Assembly (NCBI GenBank): GCA_910591455.2
Contig: OU342822.1
Location: 17,707,154 to 17,771,153 of the forward strand
DNA from: Pholis gunnellus
Lineage: Eukaryota > Chordata > Actinopteri > Perciformes > Pholidae
Direction: 5' to 3'
Length of the DNA: 64,000 nt
Of the stretch, positions 41,780 to 50,572 are shown in pieces. The notes under the pieces are model-generated. The model was not told where the DNA came from and searched no databases. It worked only from the letters and a program-made list of their open reading frames with translations. Each line of letters starts with the position of its first letter. The first letter of the stretch is position 1. Made by a program: the position numbers and the translations under genes.

Positions 41780-44305
41780 TGTGTGTGTGGCCTGGGGGTT
41801 GTTTCTCATAATGCAAGTTTATAAGTGACTCCTCCAACAATGGGGTGTTTTAAACTGAGCAATGAAATATAAAAGAGAGGTGTGTGTGTGTGTGTGTGTT
41901 GAGCGAGTTAACGATGTGTATATATATGTATATATGTATACTGTGCGTGTACTCTATATGCATATGAGCATGTACACGCACTACATATTTATATGTTTCC
42001 TATGCTCGCCAATGAGCATTTCTCTATTTCTGTACATGTATGTGACGGCAGCTCAGAGCGCACACACTCAAACACACGACCCGGCCAGCTGGGTCTGGAT
42101 GTTAATGTTCAGTGGAGCTGGGAGTTTCTGTGTGAGCTCAGTCAGACGCACTGCATCGCCCTGTCTGTCCATATGGGACCCCCCCCCCCCCCCCCCCCCC
42201 CCCCGCCCGCCTGTACATCACAGCTCCAGTCGCTGCCGGCTACAGGGGAGCATTTCTGCTCCATCTTAGTTGAGTTGAACTGTAATCTCTTTAATATTAC
42301 AGCAAAATCTGGAACAGTGATATTTCTACCACCAAAGAAAAGTGTAAAGCTAAATTATATCTTCTTTAGGAATTGGCTGTATGGTCCTTTTGTTGTGTGA
42401 CGTGTAGATTTATAAATACAAATTGATTCAATACAATTGAATTAAGACACTCAACTTTTCTTTTTTCCTTAAAAAAAAAAAAAATCTGATCTTCCTCACT
42501 CACAAACCACTTATCTTACTTTTACCCTTCCCACAATGCACCACAAAAAAAGACAGCACAGGAAAATTACATAACAACACATGGATTAAAACAATAAAAC
42601 TACAAAAAGAAACTTGATGCTGTAAGTAGCTATCAAATAAATATAATTTGATGAATAAGTGATTAGAAAACTAGTGATTAGAAAACTAGTTTGTTTTTAC
42701 TTGTTCTTACTCTATCTATCCTCACCTCAGCCCAAATAAAAACTGCAGTATCGTTCCTCTTTTATGACTCCCCCTCTGTTTTTGTACAGTCCTTAAACGC
42801 CTCTCACATTTACAGGTTGTCGGGGTTTACAACGCCTGAAAAACACAGAAAGTTATAAAGCATCCGCTCTGATTCATCCAGTTATTTTGTGTATTTCTGT
42901 CCAGATTCAATGTTTCATATTGCAAGGCAGTCTAAACTGAAAGTCTAAACTCGTTGCTGACGCGTATTTATGTGCGTTTCTCCTCGCAGGATGAACGAGG
43001 AGCAGATCGCCACGGTGTGTTTGTCGGTGCTGAGGGCTCTGTCCTACCTGCACACGCAGGGCGTCATCCACCGCGACATCAAGAGCGACTCCATTCTCCT
43101 GACCAGTGACGGCAGGGTAAGTGCACACGAAGATAGATATATTATTCATTCACACTCCTCCCATTGGGATGTTATTAAACCCGGATATCCCTGTTACATC
43201 AGGTATTAATAACCAATGTTACTCCCTTGTTCCTGTCACTGAGGATTTCGGTCTAACACACACACACACACACAGACTCTCACTGACCTTCTCCATGGGT
43301 GCCACTTGTCAACAGCCAGTGCCAGAAACTCATCATCATCAATTACCACTCATGCCCCAGTAATTAAATCCCGCCTAATGCCTCCTAACGAGCTGATAAG
43401 ACGTGATTAATTGAAGGCTAATTAACAGCTAATACAGGAGATTAGTGTCTTCTATGAAAGCGATTCCTCACAATGGGTCAGTGCACTTCTTGACATCAGG
43501 CACAGAGGTTCTGCACTAATGCAATCTGTACTGTACGTCCACACACCTGCACGGTAGAGAGTGGAACCTGAAGGCGGCGCGTTGTTTGCTCGTGTATTTT
43601 GCAGATCAAGCTATCAGACTTCGGCTTTTGTGCCCAAGTTTCCAAAGAGGTGCCCAAGAGGAAGTCGCTCGTGGGCACGCCCTACTGGATGGCACCGGAG
43701 GTCATCTCTAGACTACCTTATGGGACCGAGGTGAGGACCACACACACACACACACACACACACGCACATAGATTAACAGTGAGAGACTTCACGGCGTACT
43801 GTATGATTGCGTACTGTTTTTCGTGTATCCAGGTGGATATCTGGTCTTTAGGCATCATGGTGATCGAGATGGTGGACGGAGAGCCGCCCTACTTCAACGA
43901 ACCCCCTCTGCAGGCCATGAGGAGGATACGAGACAACCTGCCCCCTCGGCTAAAAGAGTCGCACAAGGTACAAAAAAATATGACTTTTCTAATTTAGTTT
44001 ACTTCTTTTACATTTATATTTGTTTGCATAATATACATTTAGCTCAAATGTGGTCTAAACATCAACAGATTTGTCTGGAAAAGTATGTAATTAGTGAAAA
44101 TGTGTGGGAACCCTGGGACTAGAATGAAAGCGTTTCATTACGTCCTCAGGTGTCCTCGGTGCTGCGGTCCTTCCTGGACCTGATGCTGGTGAGGGAGCCC
44201 TCGCAGAGAGCCACTGCCCAGGAACTCCTCCAGCACCCCTTCCTCAAGCTGTCTGGACCCCCGTCCTGCATCGTGCCCCTCATGAGACACTATCGCCACC
44301 GCTGA
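12725..44305 (+). CDS. pak5: p21-activated kinase 5 (PAK7), complete CDS in ten exons
   Basis: This is a group II PAK: a cytoplasmic Ser/Thr kinase bound by GTP-loaded Cdc42/Rac, acting in neurons on the cytoskeleton and survival signalling. Coding exons: 12725-12928, 32676-33515, 37239-37448, 37590-37731, 37838-37992, 39150-39283, 42990-43116, 43605-43730, 43833-43967, 44150-44305. Every intron is GT...AG and the frame closes, giving 742 residues (human PAK5, 719). The CRIB motif is at about 11-26 (ISAPSNFEHRVHTGFD). The kinase shows the glycine loop GEGSTG (479-484), K501, HRD (589-591), DFG (609-611) and activation-loop S625 in RKSLVGTPYWMAPE. It ends PSCIVPLMRHYRHR. The segment [14 protein letters not shown] and the kinase tail fit PAK5 rather than PAK6 or PAK4. 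The start is the only Met directly before GKKKK. 5' non-coding exons were not found. Confidence 0.95.
13560..14157 (+). repeat. Dispersed teleost repeat in pak5 intron 1
   Basis: It contains CCTTCCGGTGTCCCCCATGG followed by ACCTTATTCTG, and ends in CCCCCTGCTGGTCAACAATTG then GCTTTAA. This combination is typical of an interspersed percomorph repeat. Boundaries are approximate and the class is unknown. Confidence 0.5.
15361..15418. repeat. Imperfect GAT trinucleotide repeat
   Basis: GAT/GGT units in tandem within pak5 intron 1. On the other strand they read as poly-histidine codons, which produces a spurious ORF. Confidence 0.85.
15570..15893. repeat. TCCTC/CCTGT pyrimidine tract, about 320 bp
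   Basis: The + strand is almost purely C and T over about 320 bases, built of TCCTC and TCCTG pentamers. It is a polypurine:polypyrimidine tract with mirror symmetry in places, and ORFs on both strands through it are compositional artefacts. Confidence 0.9.
15995..16030. repeat. (TG)n microsatellite
   Basis: A perfect TG array in pak5 intron 1. Interrupted TG/TTTG arrays continue at about 16165-16225. Confidence 0.95.
18335..18815 (+). repeat. Dispersed teleost repeat with the GTCGCCCCCTGCTG signature
   Basis: It contains GGACGTGGTCGTCATGATGT, a CATCTTG...GCAACCAGTGAACGGAAGTG segment, CATAGACTTCTATACAATC, GAGTCGCCCCCTGCTG and TTGGCTTCACTTTTCAGAGC in the usual order. This is one of the commonest percomorph interspersed repeats. 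It is non-coding. Confidence 0.7.
19791..19816. repeat. C26 homopolymer
   Basis: Twenty-six consecutive C on the + strand, immediately before a GC-rich island. Runs like this are prone to assembly error. Confidence 0.95.
19817..20120. other. GC-rich, CpG-containing island in pak5 intron 1
   Basis: About 300 bases of purine-rich, high-GC sequence with several CpGs stand out from the AT-rich intron. Two + frames stay open across it (from 19826 and 19833), as expected from composition alone. A potential donor (CACAG|GTGGGG) lies at its right end. No protein family was recognised. It could be a CpG island, an unannotated exon or an inserted repeat. Confidence 0.45.
21106..21139. repeat. 10-bp minisatellite, about three copies
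   Basis: The unit CTCGTGCACC repeats about three times in tandem in pak5 intron 1. Confidence 0.85.
22880..23090 (+). repeat. Dispersed teleost repeat (GCTAACATGCTCACAATGAC type)
   Basis: It contains TAGCTGCTCTGTGAGGCTGC, GCTAACATGCTCACAATGAC, TGTTTAGCAGGTAATA, CACCATGTTCACCATTTTAG and GCACGCTAACATTTGC in order. I recognise this as a high-copy percomorph interspersed repeat. No coding capacity. Confidence 0.75.
23177..23207. repeat. (GT)n with a terminal G run
   Basis: A GT array followed by seven G, the same arrangement as at 11293-11338. Confidence 0.95.
26610..26780. repeat. Probable dispersed repeat with CAAGTC-type words
   Basis: The words CCCAGAGATG, CAAGTCAAGT, GTGACTTGACTC and AAGTCCCAAGTCC recur here, resembling a degenerate teleost interspersed repeat. 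Boundaries are uncertain. Confidence 0.45.
27671..27717. repeat. (GT)n microsatellite
   Basis: A GT array with one GG interruption, in pak5 intron 1. Confidence 0.95.
27952..27996. repeat. Compound (TG)n(AG)n microsatellite
   Basis: A TG array switches directly to an AG array. Confidence 0.95.
28122..28198. repeat. Long (GT)n microsatellite
   Basis: About 38 GT units with GCGC near the left end. One of the longest dinucleotide arrays in the window. Confidence 0.95.
28296..28570. repeat. Dispersed palindromic teleost repeat (GGGCTGAAACGATT type)
   Basis: It starts AGGGCTGAAACGATTGGTTG and continues with ATAAATCAATTAGT, GGGTTTTGGACTGTTG, CTGGGACAAAA, TTTCTGACATT and AATCAATTAATTGATAAT, ending GTTGCAGCTTT. 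The order matches a very abundant percomorph element whose ends are inverted copies. The right end here is eroded. Confidence 0.75.
32082..32115. repeat. (GT)n microsatellite
   Basis: A GT array with one CGTG interruption, about 560 bases before pak5 exon 2. Confidence 0.9.
32447..32605. mobile_element. Small hairpin element with nested inverted repeats
   Basis: The outer 11-bp ends AGCCCTGATAC (32447-32457) and GTATCAGGGCT (32595-32605) are exact reverse complements. A perfect 13-bp pair lies inside: GAATTGAAATTCC (32462-32474) and GGAATTTCAATTC (32521-32533). At 159 bp with no ORF, this looks like a tiny MITE or foldback element. It ends only 70 bases before the pak5 exon 2 acceptor. Confidence 0.7.
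32676..33515 (+). CDS. pak5: pak5 coding exon 2 (central linker)
   Basis: Residues 69-348 (280 codons, phase 0 at both ends) between CTCGTAG and GTAACT. It starts TIVRGNRPPK, then [20 protein letters not shown], and carries RPKSSY, RQRSRSGSGLQEP and YTYPRLSES, which are hallmarks of the PAK5 linker. It is mostly disordered Ser/Tyr/Gly-rich sequence. Confidence 0.95.
35899..35948. repeat. (AC)n microsatellite
   Basis: An AC array in pak5 intron 2. Confidence 0.95.
36354..36430. repeat. Long (GT)n microsatellite
   Basis: About 38 GT units with a TTTG interruption near the right end, in pak5 intron 2. Confidence 0.95.
37239..37448 (+). CDS. pak5: pak5 coding exon 3 (Pro-rich linker)
   Basis: Residues 349-418 (70 codons, phase 0). 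It starts GDYERP, keeps the family word DTYPRGP, then becomes Pro/Tyr/His-rich (PPGYPP, PYHHPPSQPSPPYTPQ). Confidence 0.95.
37590..37731 (+). CDS. pak5: pak5 coding exon 4
   Basis: Residues 419-465 plus one base of G466. It carries YPPPSWGSSSD and RVSHEQFRAALQLVV, the conserved pre-kinase segment. The 106-bp intron that follows begins GTGGGA. Confidence 0.95.
37838..37992 (+). CDS. pak5: pak5 coding exon 5 (kinase N-lobe)
   Basis: Residues 466-517: the pre-kinase helix DPREYLDSF, glycine-rich loop GEGSTG, VAVK with ATP-binding K501, and the DLRKQQRRELLFNE helix. The donor is GTGCGA. Confidence 0.95.
37993..39149 (+). other. pak5: pak5 intron 5
   Basis: A 1.16-kb AT-rich intron with a (GT)n array at 38702-38733 and a run of AT-rich ATTATT words near 39010-39090. 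No gene recognised. Confidence 0.85.
39150..39283 (+). CDS. pak5: pak5 coding exon 6 (kinase N-lobe to hinge)
   Basis: Residues 518-561 plus two bases of R562: VVIMRDYHHENVVDMY, then LWVVMEFLEGGALTDIV, covering the alphaC to beta5 region and the hinge. Confidence 0.95.
39860..39985 (+). repeat. Dispersed teleost repeat (GCTAAGCTAAGCTAAC type)
   Basis: It contains TTTTGGACGGAGCCATGCTAG, CTGTTTTCACCGTTTCCAATC, GTGCTAAGCTAAGCTAACTG and a GACGGACATGAGAGT end. I recognise this order from a common percomorph repeat. Confidence 0.7.
41147..41204. repeat. Interrupted (AC)n microsatellite
   Basis: Two AC arrays split by ATACATCTA, in pak5 intron 6. Confidence 0.95.
41341..41394. repeat. (TG)n microsatellite
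   Basis: A perfect TG array of 27 units in pak5 intron 6. Confidence 0.95.
41740..41789. repeat. (GT)n microsatellite
   Basis: A GT array with one CT interruption in pak5 intron 6. Another GT array lies at 41487-41537. Confidence 0.95.
42179..42204. repeat. C26 homopolymer
   Basis: Twenty-six consecutive C, then CGCCCGCC, in pak5 intron 6. Confidence 0.95.
42990..43116 (+). CDS. pak5: pak5 coding exon 7 (catalytic loop)
   Basis: Last base of R562 to residue 604: MNEEQIATVC, then GVIHRDIKSDSILLTSDGR with catalytic D591. The donor is GTAAGT. Confidence 0.95.
43117..43604 (+). other. pak5: pak5 intron 7 with a TAATTA-rich segment
   Basis: 488 bp. Bases 43340-43480 hold several homeodomain-type cores (TAATTA, ATTAATTG, CTAATTAA) within moderately GC sequence. 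An (AC)n tract lies near 43257. Possible regulatory element; no gene. Confidence 0.6.
43605..43730 (+). CDS. pak5: pak5 coding exon 8 (activation loop)
   Basis: Residues 605-646: IKLSDFGFCAQVS, then KRKSLVGTPYWMAPEV with S625, to LPYGTE. The 102-bp intron that follows begins GTGAGG and is largely an (AC)n array. Confidence 0.95.
43833..43967 (+). CDS. pak5: pak5 coding exon 9 (kinase C-lobe)
   Basis: Residues 647-691: VDIWSLGIMVIEMVDGEPPY to RLKESHK, 45 codons in phase 0. Confidence 0.95.
44150..44305 (+). CDS. pak5: pak5 coding exon 10 (C-terminus and stop)
   Basis: Residues 692-742 and a TGA stop at 44303-44305: VSSVLRSFLDLMLVREPSQR, then ATAQELLQHPFLKL and PSCIVPLMRHYRHR, the PAK5-type C-terminus. 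Confidence 0.95.
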   Translation: MSSVLRSFLDLMLVREPSQRATAQELLQHPFLKLSGPPSCIVPLMRHYRHR

Positions 44306-45758
44306 CCTGCTGGCCCCCGAAACCTGCCCTCCTCCACACAAAAAAAGAAAAACCCCCACACATACACACACACTACCAGGGTGGCACTGCCCTCACCCAG
44401 CCGAAACCAACCACCCCACCGCCCGGTGGAGCGCCACTAACACTCACACCTGTAACCGTGAAGTAGATTAGCTAGAGGAATATCTAAGAAATTACACTTT
44501 AAAAAAAAAAAGACACACGACAGAGAAAAGAATAAAATAAAAAAAAATCCATTTAGAAATGAACTTGAGTAGAGGAGTGCCAGAGGAACTCACTAGACGT
44601 CCAGTAGAAACGTGTGGGCTGGCTCGCCTCGTCTTCTCTCTTCCTAGACTGTGAGTCCTCTGCTCCACGTAGAGTTGTAGTAGCCATCGGCGATAGAGCT
44701 CCGGAGGGGTGTGGCGAGCTGCCGACGTGGTGGAGGGAACCTTGGGGTGCGGCGCTCTGCTCCAGACCAGAGCAGCGGAGGGCAGAGCAATCAGCTGCGT
44801 GCGGAAGAGGTGGTCTTTGACTGGTGCTGACTGTTTGGACGGCTGCTGGTCAAACAGAGACGAGCTCTCTTGTATCTCTCCTCTCACACACTAACAGTGA
44901 AAATGTATTTTAGAGAAACTTGTAAGTTTTTCTGTACAGTTTTGATAATTTGCAGTATTTTATCGTGTCGTAACCATTGTGATATGAGCAGTATTAAATA
45001 GAGTTTCTGCAGAGATCTTTCCTACTGTTTATAATCCAGTTTTTGCTTAAAGATATAAGAAATATCCCAAATAAACCCACCTAAACCTAACTGTTACTAA
45101 AAATACTAAATATATTTATTATCTTACATTTGTAGACAGAACTTCCATTAAATGTTGGGAAAAAAGGGTAATGTCAGAATTTTGTATGACGTTTTAAAGT
45201 ATTTATTTATTTATTGGAATAGAAGGATTCTTTTTTTGGTAGTGCGGCCTTTTCTGTTTTTGTTTGTTTTGATTTTACATTTCTAAAACAGACAGTGCTA
45301 TCAGTTGTTATATCATCCAAGCAATACCCCGATCCTATTTATGAAGCCCTGTATTTATGATACTGTATTTACACCATGCATTTAAATGTAGCAAAGAAGG
45401 AGTGGATTTGACTGGGGAGAAAAAGAAAAGAAAAGAAAAGATTTAATCGACGCAGACCTGTTTTCTTTTATATTAGGAGTCTCATCCTGTTTCTATAAAT
45501 GCCAAGAGGCGCCCATCCAAGACGCCCGCCTCCCGCACAGATTTTAGGATGCCGATAAAAGGTCTCGTTTTCTACTCGCATCCTCACTGTCATCATCTCA
45601 CTCCTTATCCTCACCTCAGTCAGACACACTACTCGCTATCACTGGAACTGTGCTGCCATTCTCATCTCTGGTCGGAACCGGGAGAACAGTGTAATCCTCC
45701 TCCCCGCATCGTTTTTTACCCATCATTCACTGTGATATGTAAATACGACTGTGCATAC

Positions 45759-45831
<73 letters not shown>

Positions 45832-46019
45832 TGTGTATGTCAAAGAGCAAAAGAGGTAGAGCGTGTTTATCTCTGTACAACATCTGAAAGTGTGTGTGCG
45901 TGTGCTGCTGGCTAATCCTTGACAATGTGTCAAGACTTGAATGAGTAACACTTATCTGTGGTGTTGGCTTGTACAGTGATATTGCATGTTTGTTTTCAGT
46001 GAAGCTGGTTTCAATTAAA
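44306..46019 (+). other. pak5: Probable pak5 3' UTR with candidate polyA signals
   Basis: From the stop to an ATTAAA at 46014-46019, which is followed by a GT-rich GATGTGTTGC stretch. An earlier AATAAA is at 45070-45075 and AATAAAATAAA lies near 44531. If the distal site is used, the UTR includes the (GT)n array at 45759-45834. Which site is used cannot be read from DNA alone. Confidence 0.55.
45759..45834. repeat. Long (GT)n microsatellite
   Basis: About 37 GT units with one TTTG interruption, inside the presumed pak5 3' UTR. Confidence 0.95.
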
Positions 46020-49000
46020 AAACGCCCATAAAAACATTGAGATGTGTTGCATGGATTTTTCCTTCATCACCCTCTAGTCTCCTCTTCTTCTCCTCTCTCT
46101 CTCTCCCTCTCTCTCTCCCTCTCTCTCTACCTTTTTTTTTAACAGCACACTGTCAGATTATTCAAGGGAGTCCCTTTCAGCCATCAACAGTTTTATTTTC
46201 TCTTTGTTGTTTGGGTCTTCCATATTCTCTAAATTCAACAGTTCTCATTTCCAACTATTTCACCCTAACTTTACCTCCGAACAGAGAAGCAGAAAGACAC
46301 GTCCGTGGATCGGCGTCGCCGTAATATATGAGGTTATTTCTCTTTCTTCCCTCTAAGCCATTTCCCTCTGAAACACTATAATGGGATATTGATTTAGCTT
46401 GGACAGACAATGGAGCTTCTTTCTCAGAGAGAGAGAGAGAGAGAGATACCTCTGCTGACGGCCCAGTAAATAAAAGCACAAGTACTGGGGGCCAGTGTCT
46501 GCAGGGCATCACTGAGCATATAAAAACTGAAGACTGTAGAGTCACTGAGTTACCATTAAGGTGAATAGTGTAATACATCCACACATTCTCAACAGGCTAA
46601 CTGCTCCAAACACAGGAAGTCAGCATCACATTAAAGGCACAGGTGACTCAAGACAGTGAATTTGCGTTGTTGGTCTTACACAAGCTTCAAATGCCATAAT
46701 TAATATATATACATATATTTTTATAGATTTCAAATCATTTTCATTACCCTTTGACACCTCACTAAAGGAAAAGGGCAGGTGTAATTAATATCATTAATTA
46801 ATAGCTTCATTCAGGGCAATGTAATTGAAGCCAATGAGGTCATGCTCTGTGATTTTAAGCTGTTTTTTGAGTCATTATTTTTAAATGTGTCTGTTTTTAG
46901 TCAAAGCAATTAAGTTGAATTAAAATTAAATAACAAGACATTTAGTGTTTCTTTCTCAAAATTGTATTTTAAGCAGTGTGGAGACGTCTCTGGTGGGTTT
47001 TGACCATATGACTGCATGGCTCAGCGGCATTGTTTACCGGGTCACCTGAACGTCACACGGGCTGTCTTCATTAACGATATTTGTTACACCTGAGTGTGTT
47101 TCCTGCTACGTCAAGCTTCTGAATATCTGCCGGGGAAAAGGTCGCGGACGCTGGATTTTCACACACATTCATCAACGAGTTTCATGATAGACAATGTCAA
47201 AATATGGAATATTATGATTTTTATTTACCTTTTTTTTAAGCTCAATTAGCCAGTTATTCTAGGGGGGAAATGGCTACTTCCGTGTGATGCGCAAGGACTG
47301 TTGCTGGAGAAACCTAAACCATGTCACCGTTCAAAAGCTCTTGAAACGTGTTTCAAAATGAGGAGAAAAACGGATATAAGCCAACAGTGAACACCCGGAG
47401 ACTAAACAAACTGAACACACAGCGGCTCCACTGTTGGAAATGAATGAAGCTCAGCAACAGGTGAGTTTTTTTTTTTAATTAAGTAAGAGTTGGCAGTAAC
47501 AACTAAAGTCAGATAGAGACCAAGTCAGGCCTCATCTCTTTTGATTTCAATAATTTTTAATTTACATTTGAGAGAGTGTTCAACATGAGGCATGAGGCCC
47601 TAAAAGTGTACCCATATTGGACGACCACTCCACCTAAAGACGCATCTTAAAAAATAAACATATTAGTAAGGTTTTCTGTCTATTGGAAAGCTGAAGAACA
47701 AGGTTATCCACAATTTCAGTTCTTTGGGTCCAAAATATGTAAATATGCTAATTATGTGTTTTTTATTTTTAACCTTAAATCTTAATTTACAAAAAACACG
47801 TAAACTCAAATGTTTTAGGACACTTCTCTACATCTCTCCAACTGCAGACTTCCGAGTAGATGGTGGGTCAGTCTTAAAATGCAAATCCTTAACGTTGCAA
47901 ATGATTTTCTACTTCATCTCAATTGTACTTTAGTTTTTCCATTTGTTTATCATCGCATGACTCACGAGCACGGTGCGTTCCAGAGTGGTCATTGCAGACA
48001 CACTGCTGTATTATGCGATTGAATGAGTGCAAACCAAAATTGTCTTGAGGTCATCGTATAAGACGAGACGCGTGATACAATCTTGCCAAAACAAATTAAC
48101 CTCACTAAGCTGCTGTCCAGCAGCTTAGCAGCGACTGAGTGGCAGTGATGTACTCAGCAGTGTGTGTACTGGTAGTCCTGTTCGCTGTTACTTGTTAGCC
48201 AAACACTAAAAGTGAGTAAAATGTCTTCCTTCCACTGTGTCTCTGGACTCAGGTTAGCGGCTGGGGGTCAGCGATGAGCTGTTATCACGAGGATTGAGTG
48301 TAGTGAGTGAAGAGTTGGCAGTCAGCAGTAACTTGCAGTATAAAACTGGCGATAAAAGGTGTTTTGGAGGAAGTGAGAGTCACTGCAACTAGAAGAGGTC
48401 CTTGAACATGCAGCCATAACTGGCCACCCAAAATATAATGCAGTTTGCTGCATACAGAATGCGAGATTAGCCGTGGACAGACACAGAGGTGTACACTCAC
48501 TCACTCACAGACCCCTGCATGCACACCGATAACATGAGCCTGAAGGATTAAAAGATTTGTTTGACTTTTTATCTCATTTGGACTCAGACGGTTTGTTCTG
48601 CCTGTTGCTGTGTATGGCTCCACTGATGTGAGCAAATCAACCAAATCAGCAGGATTTCTTTTGCAAATTAAGGACAAAAGAAAATCACAAAATGTGCATA
48701 TTTAGTTATTTTCGACCAAAGGTATTGAAATTGTGAATAACCTTGTTTGTTTGTTAGCTTTCTGTCAAAAAGAACAAACTGATATGGTCATTTTTGAAGA
48801 TATGTGTCCATTATGAGTCAACTTTGAGGGCCCCTGCCTCCTGAATGGTTGGTCATTCTGGTTAACTATGTTCTAACACTCTCTCTTAGGGTATCATATA
48901 AAATCTTGTTCAAGTTGGAAAGGATGCGGTCGGAAAGTGATTGATTTCCGACCCACTTTCTCAACACAAAGACCATTTCTTCAAGATCATTTCCAACGAT

Positions 49001-49387
49001 GACGTGTCTCATCTGAGTGTAAGAACTAGATGAAGGGCTTTGACTTTGATGACTTGTGACTGAGGATGATGCATCACGCCCACGCTGCTGAAACAAATAG
49101 GTGTAGCTGACACAAATGCTCTATTTATTTCCAATTTAGACTTTTTCATATTGCATTTCCTTCAAAGTCCCAGAGTCAGTCGACAAAATCAATACCTCAT
49201 CCCTGTCTCCTCCTCTGACGGGAGGATCGGTCACCTCTATTAATCATTGTGCTATTTAATTTGTAGTCTTTTTACATTTCTTTAAAACATTTTTTTTATG
49301 TAAAGGTTTAAAAGATTGAAGACGGTGTGCTGTAATGTGATAGATAATGAGAATAACTTGACAGGTGTGTAGAGATGATTCCAGCAA
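46020..49387. other. Intergenic region between convergent pak5 and lamp5
   Basis: It holds a CT-rich run (46080-46130), a (GA)n run (46425-46445) and a TAATTA-rich stretch (46735-46960) that may be a conserved element. An exon-like segment at 47260-47470 ends GCTCAGCAACAG|GTGAGT. No complete gene was recognised. A 76-codon - frame at 48866-49096 shows no domain. Confidence 0.6.
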
Positions 49388-50396
49388 TTTATTTCAATGA
49401 ACAGAAGAATACTGCACAAGATTGCATCAGCAGAGGTTTATGCATAGACTTTGATTCTGAAAATATTATACACATATTCTTTTTTCAATTTGTTAACCTC
49501 TCTTTTCATAAACACTCTCATATGGCAGTCTGATAAAATTCTTCCCTTTTTTAGTACAGAATTTTTGTCAGATGTTTATGTATTTCTTTCTTCCTTTTTT
49601 TGATATGTTCCATACATCGGTGTGGAGAAAGGATTTGTTGAAGTCAAAGCAAGAACATCGCAACTCTGAATGCCACTGCACTGCACACACTACAAGACTT
49701 GTCCACTGTGAAACACTATGGCTGCATTCAAAACATTTAATAAAAGGGATTCTTGGAACAAAAATAAAATCAAGATTAGCAAATACAGAACCAACAATAG
49801 GTATTCAAATTATTTAGCAGCACTTTCAGAGAGAGAAAGAGAGGAGGAGACAACAAACGGTTGACGAATGACAGCAGAAGCTCTGGCAAATTCTGACATT
49901 TCTTTCAAAGACAAGTCGGATAAAAGTAGCTGAGGTGATAAACTGGATCCCAGTAATGTTATGGAAAAATAAATAGGTAAATAAACACTGTAACCTCAAG
50001 TTGGAGATTTTCAGAAGCCCACCAGTCTGAACAAAAATCTATTATATTTTCATAAAAGCATAAATTTCTTTTCATTAAAATTCTAATTACTGTAATACAG
50101 ACTATGAATTTATGGCATTAAGATTCAATTCAGTAGCCGGGAAAATTAGGTTTTGGTGGGTTTACCCTGCAACTACATCCATGCTAGGCCCCAAGCCGTC
50201 CCATTAACTTGTGTTTTAGCTGTTCAAAGGTTCCAGTAGGCCTTCAGTACAAGCTGCACACATTTCTCCGTCAGGGATTCAGTCCATCGCATGGTTCTTT
50301 CCTCTGTGGTGTTAGGCCTGGGACATCGAGGAGACAAGTCTTTTTTTTATTTATTTTTTTCAGGTTAGCTTTGGAGAGAGCTGAGGGAGCCGCTGG
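49388..50396 (-). other. lamp5: Probable lamp5 3' UTR
   Basis: On the - strand, about 1 kb of non-coding sequence follows the lamp5 stop. The first well-placed AATAAA (plus-strand TTTATT) is at 49388-49393. The extent is inferred from that signal only. Confidence 0.5.
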
Positions 50397-50572
50397 CTAC
50401 ATGTTCTTGTACATGGAGCGATCTCTGGGCAGCTGGGGCTGGGGCGCCGTCAGCTTCAGGTGGAAGTGGTAGACGGTGAGTGTGATGACGATTATGAGGG
50501 CCAAAATGAAACCCAGAATGAGGGGGAGGGTCTCCTCCAGGCGCTCCCGCTGGTCAGTGATGCACTTGTAGG
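50397..50572 (-). CDS. lamp5: lamp5 exon 6 (membrane span and tail)
   Basis: Two bases of P220, then YKCITDQRERLEETLPLILG, the transmembrane segment and tail to TAG at 50397-50399. The acceptor is TTCTTGCAG on the - strand. Confidence 0.95.

Larger units (their letters stand above)
39284..42989 (+). other. pak5: pak5 intron 6 (3.7 kb), microsatellite-rich
   Basis: It holds dinucleotide arrays at 40618-40660, 41147-41204, 41341-41394, 41487-41537, 41740-41789 and 41880-41900, a C26 run at 42179-42204 and a dispersed repeat near 39860-39985. Open frames through it are repeat artefacts. Confidence 0.85.

Noticed and set aside
12725..44305. pak6 or pak4 as the identity of the kinase gene
   Set aside because: The linker words [14 protein letters not shown] and RQRSRSGSGLQEP and the kinase end PSCIVPLMR are PAK5-type. 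PAK6 differs at these places.
48866..49096. 76-codon - frame between pak5 and lamp5
   Set aside because: No similarity to a known family and no splice or promoter context.
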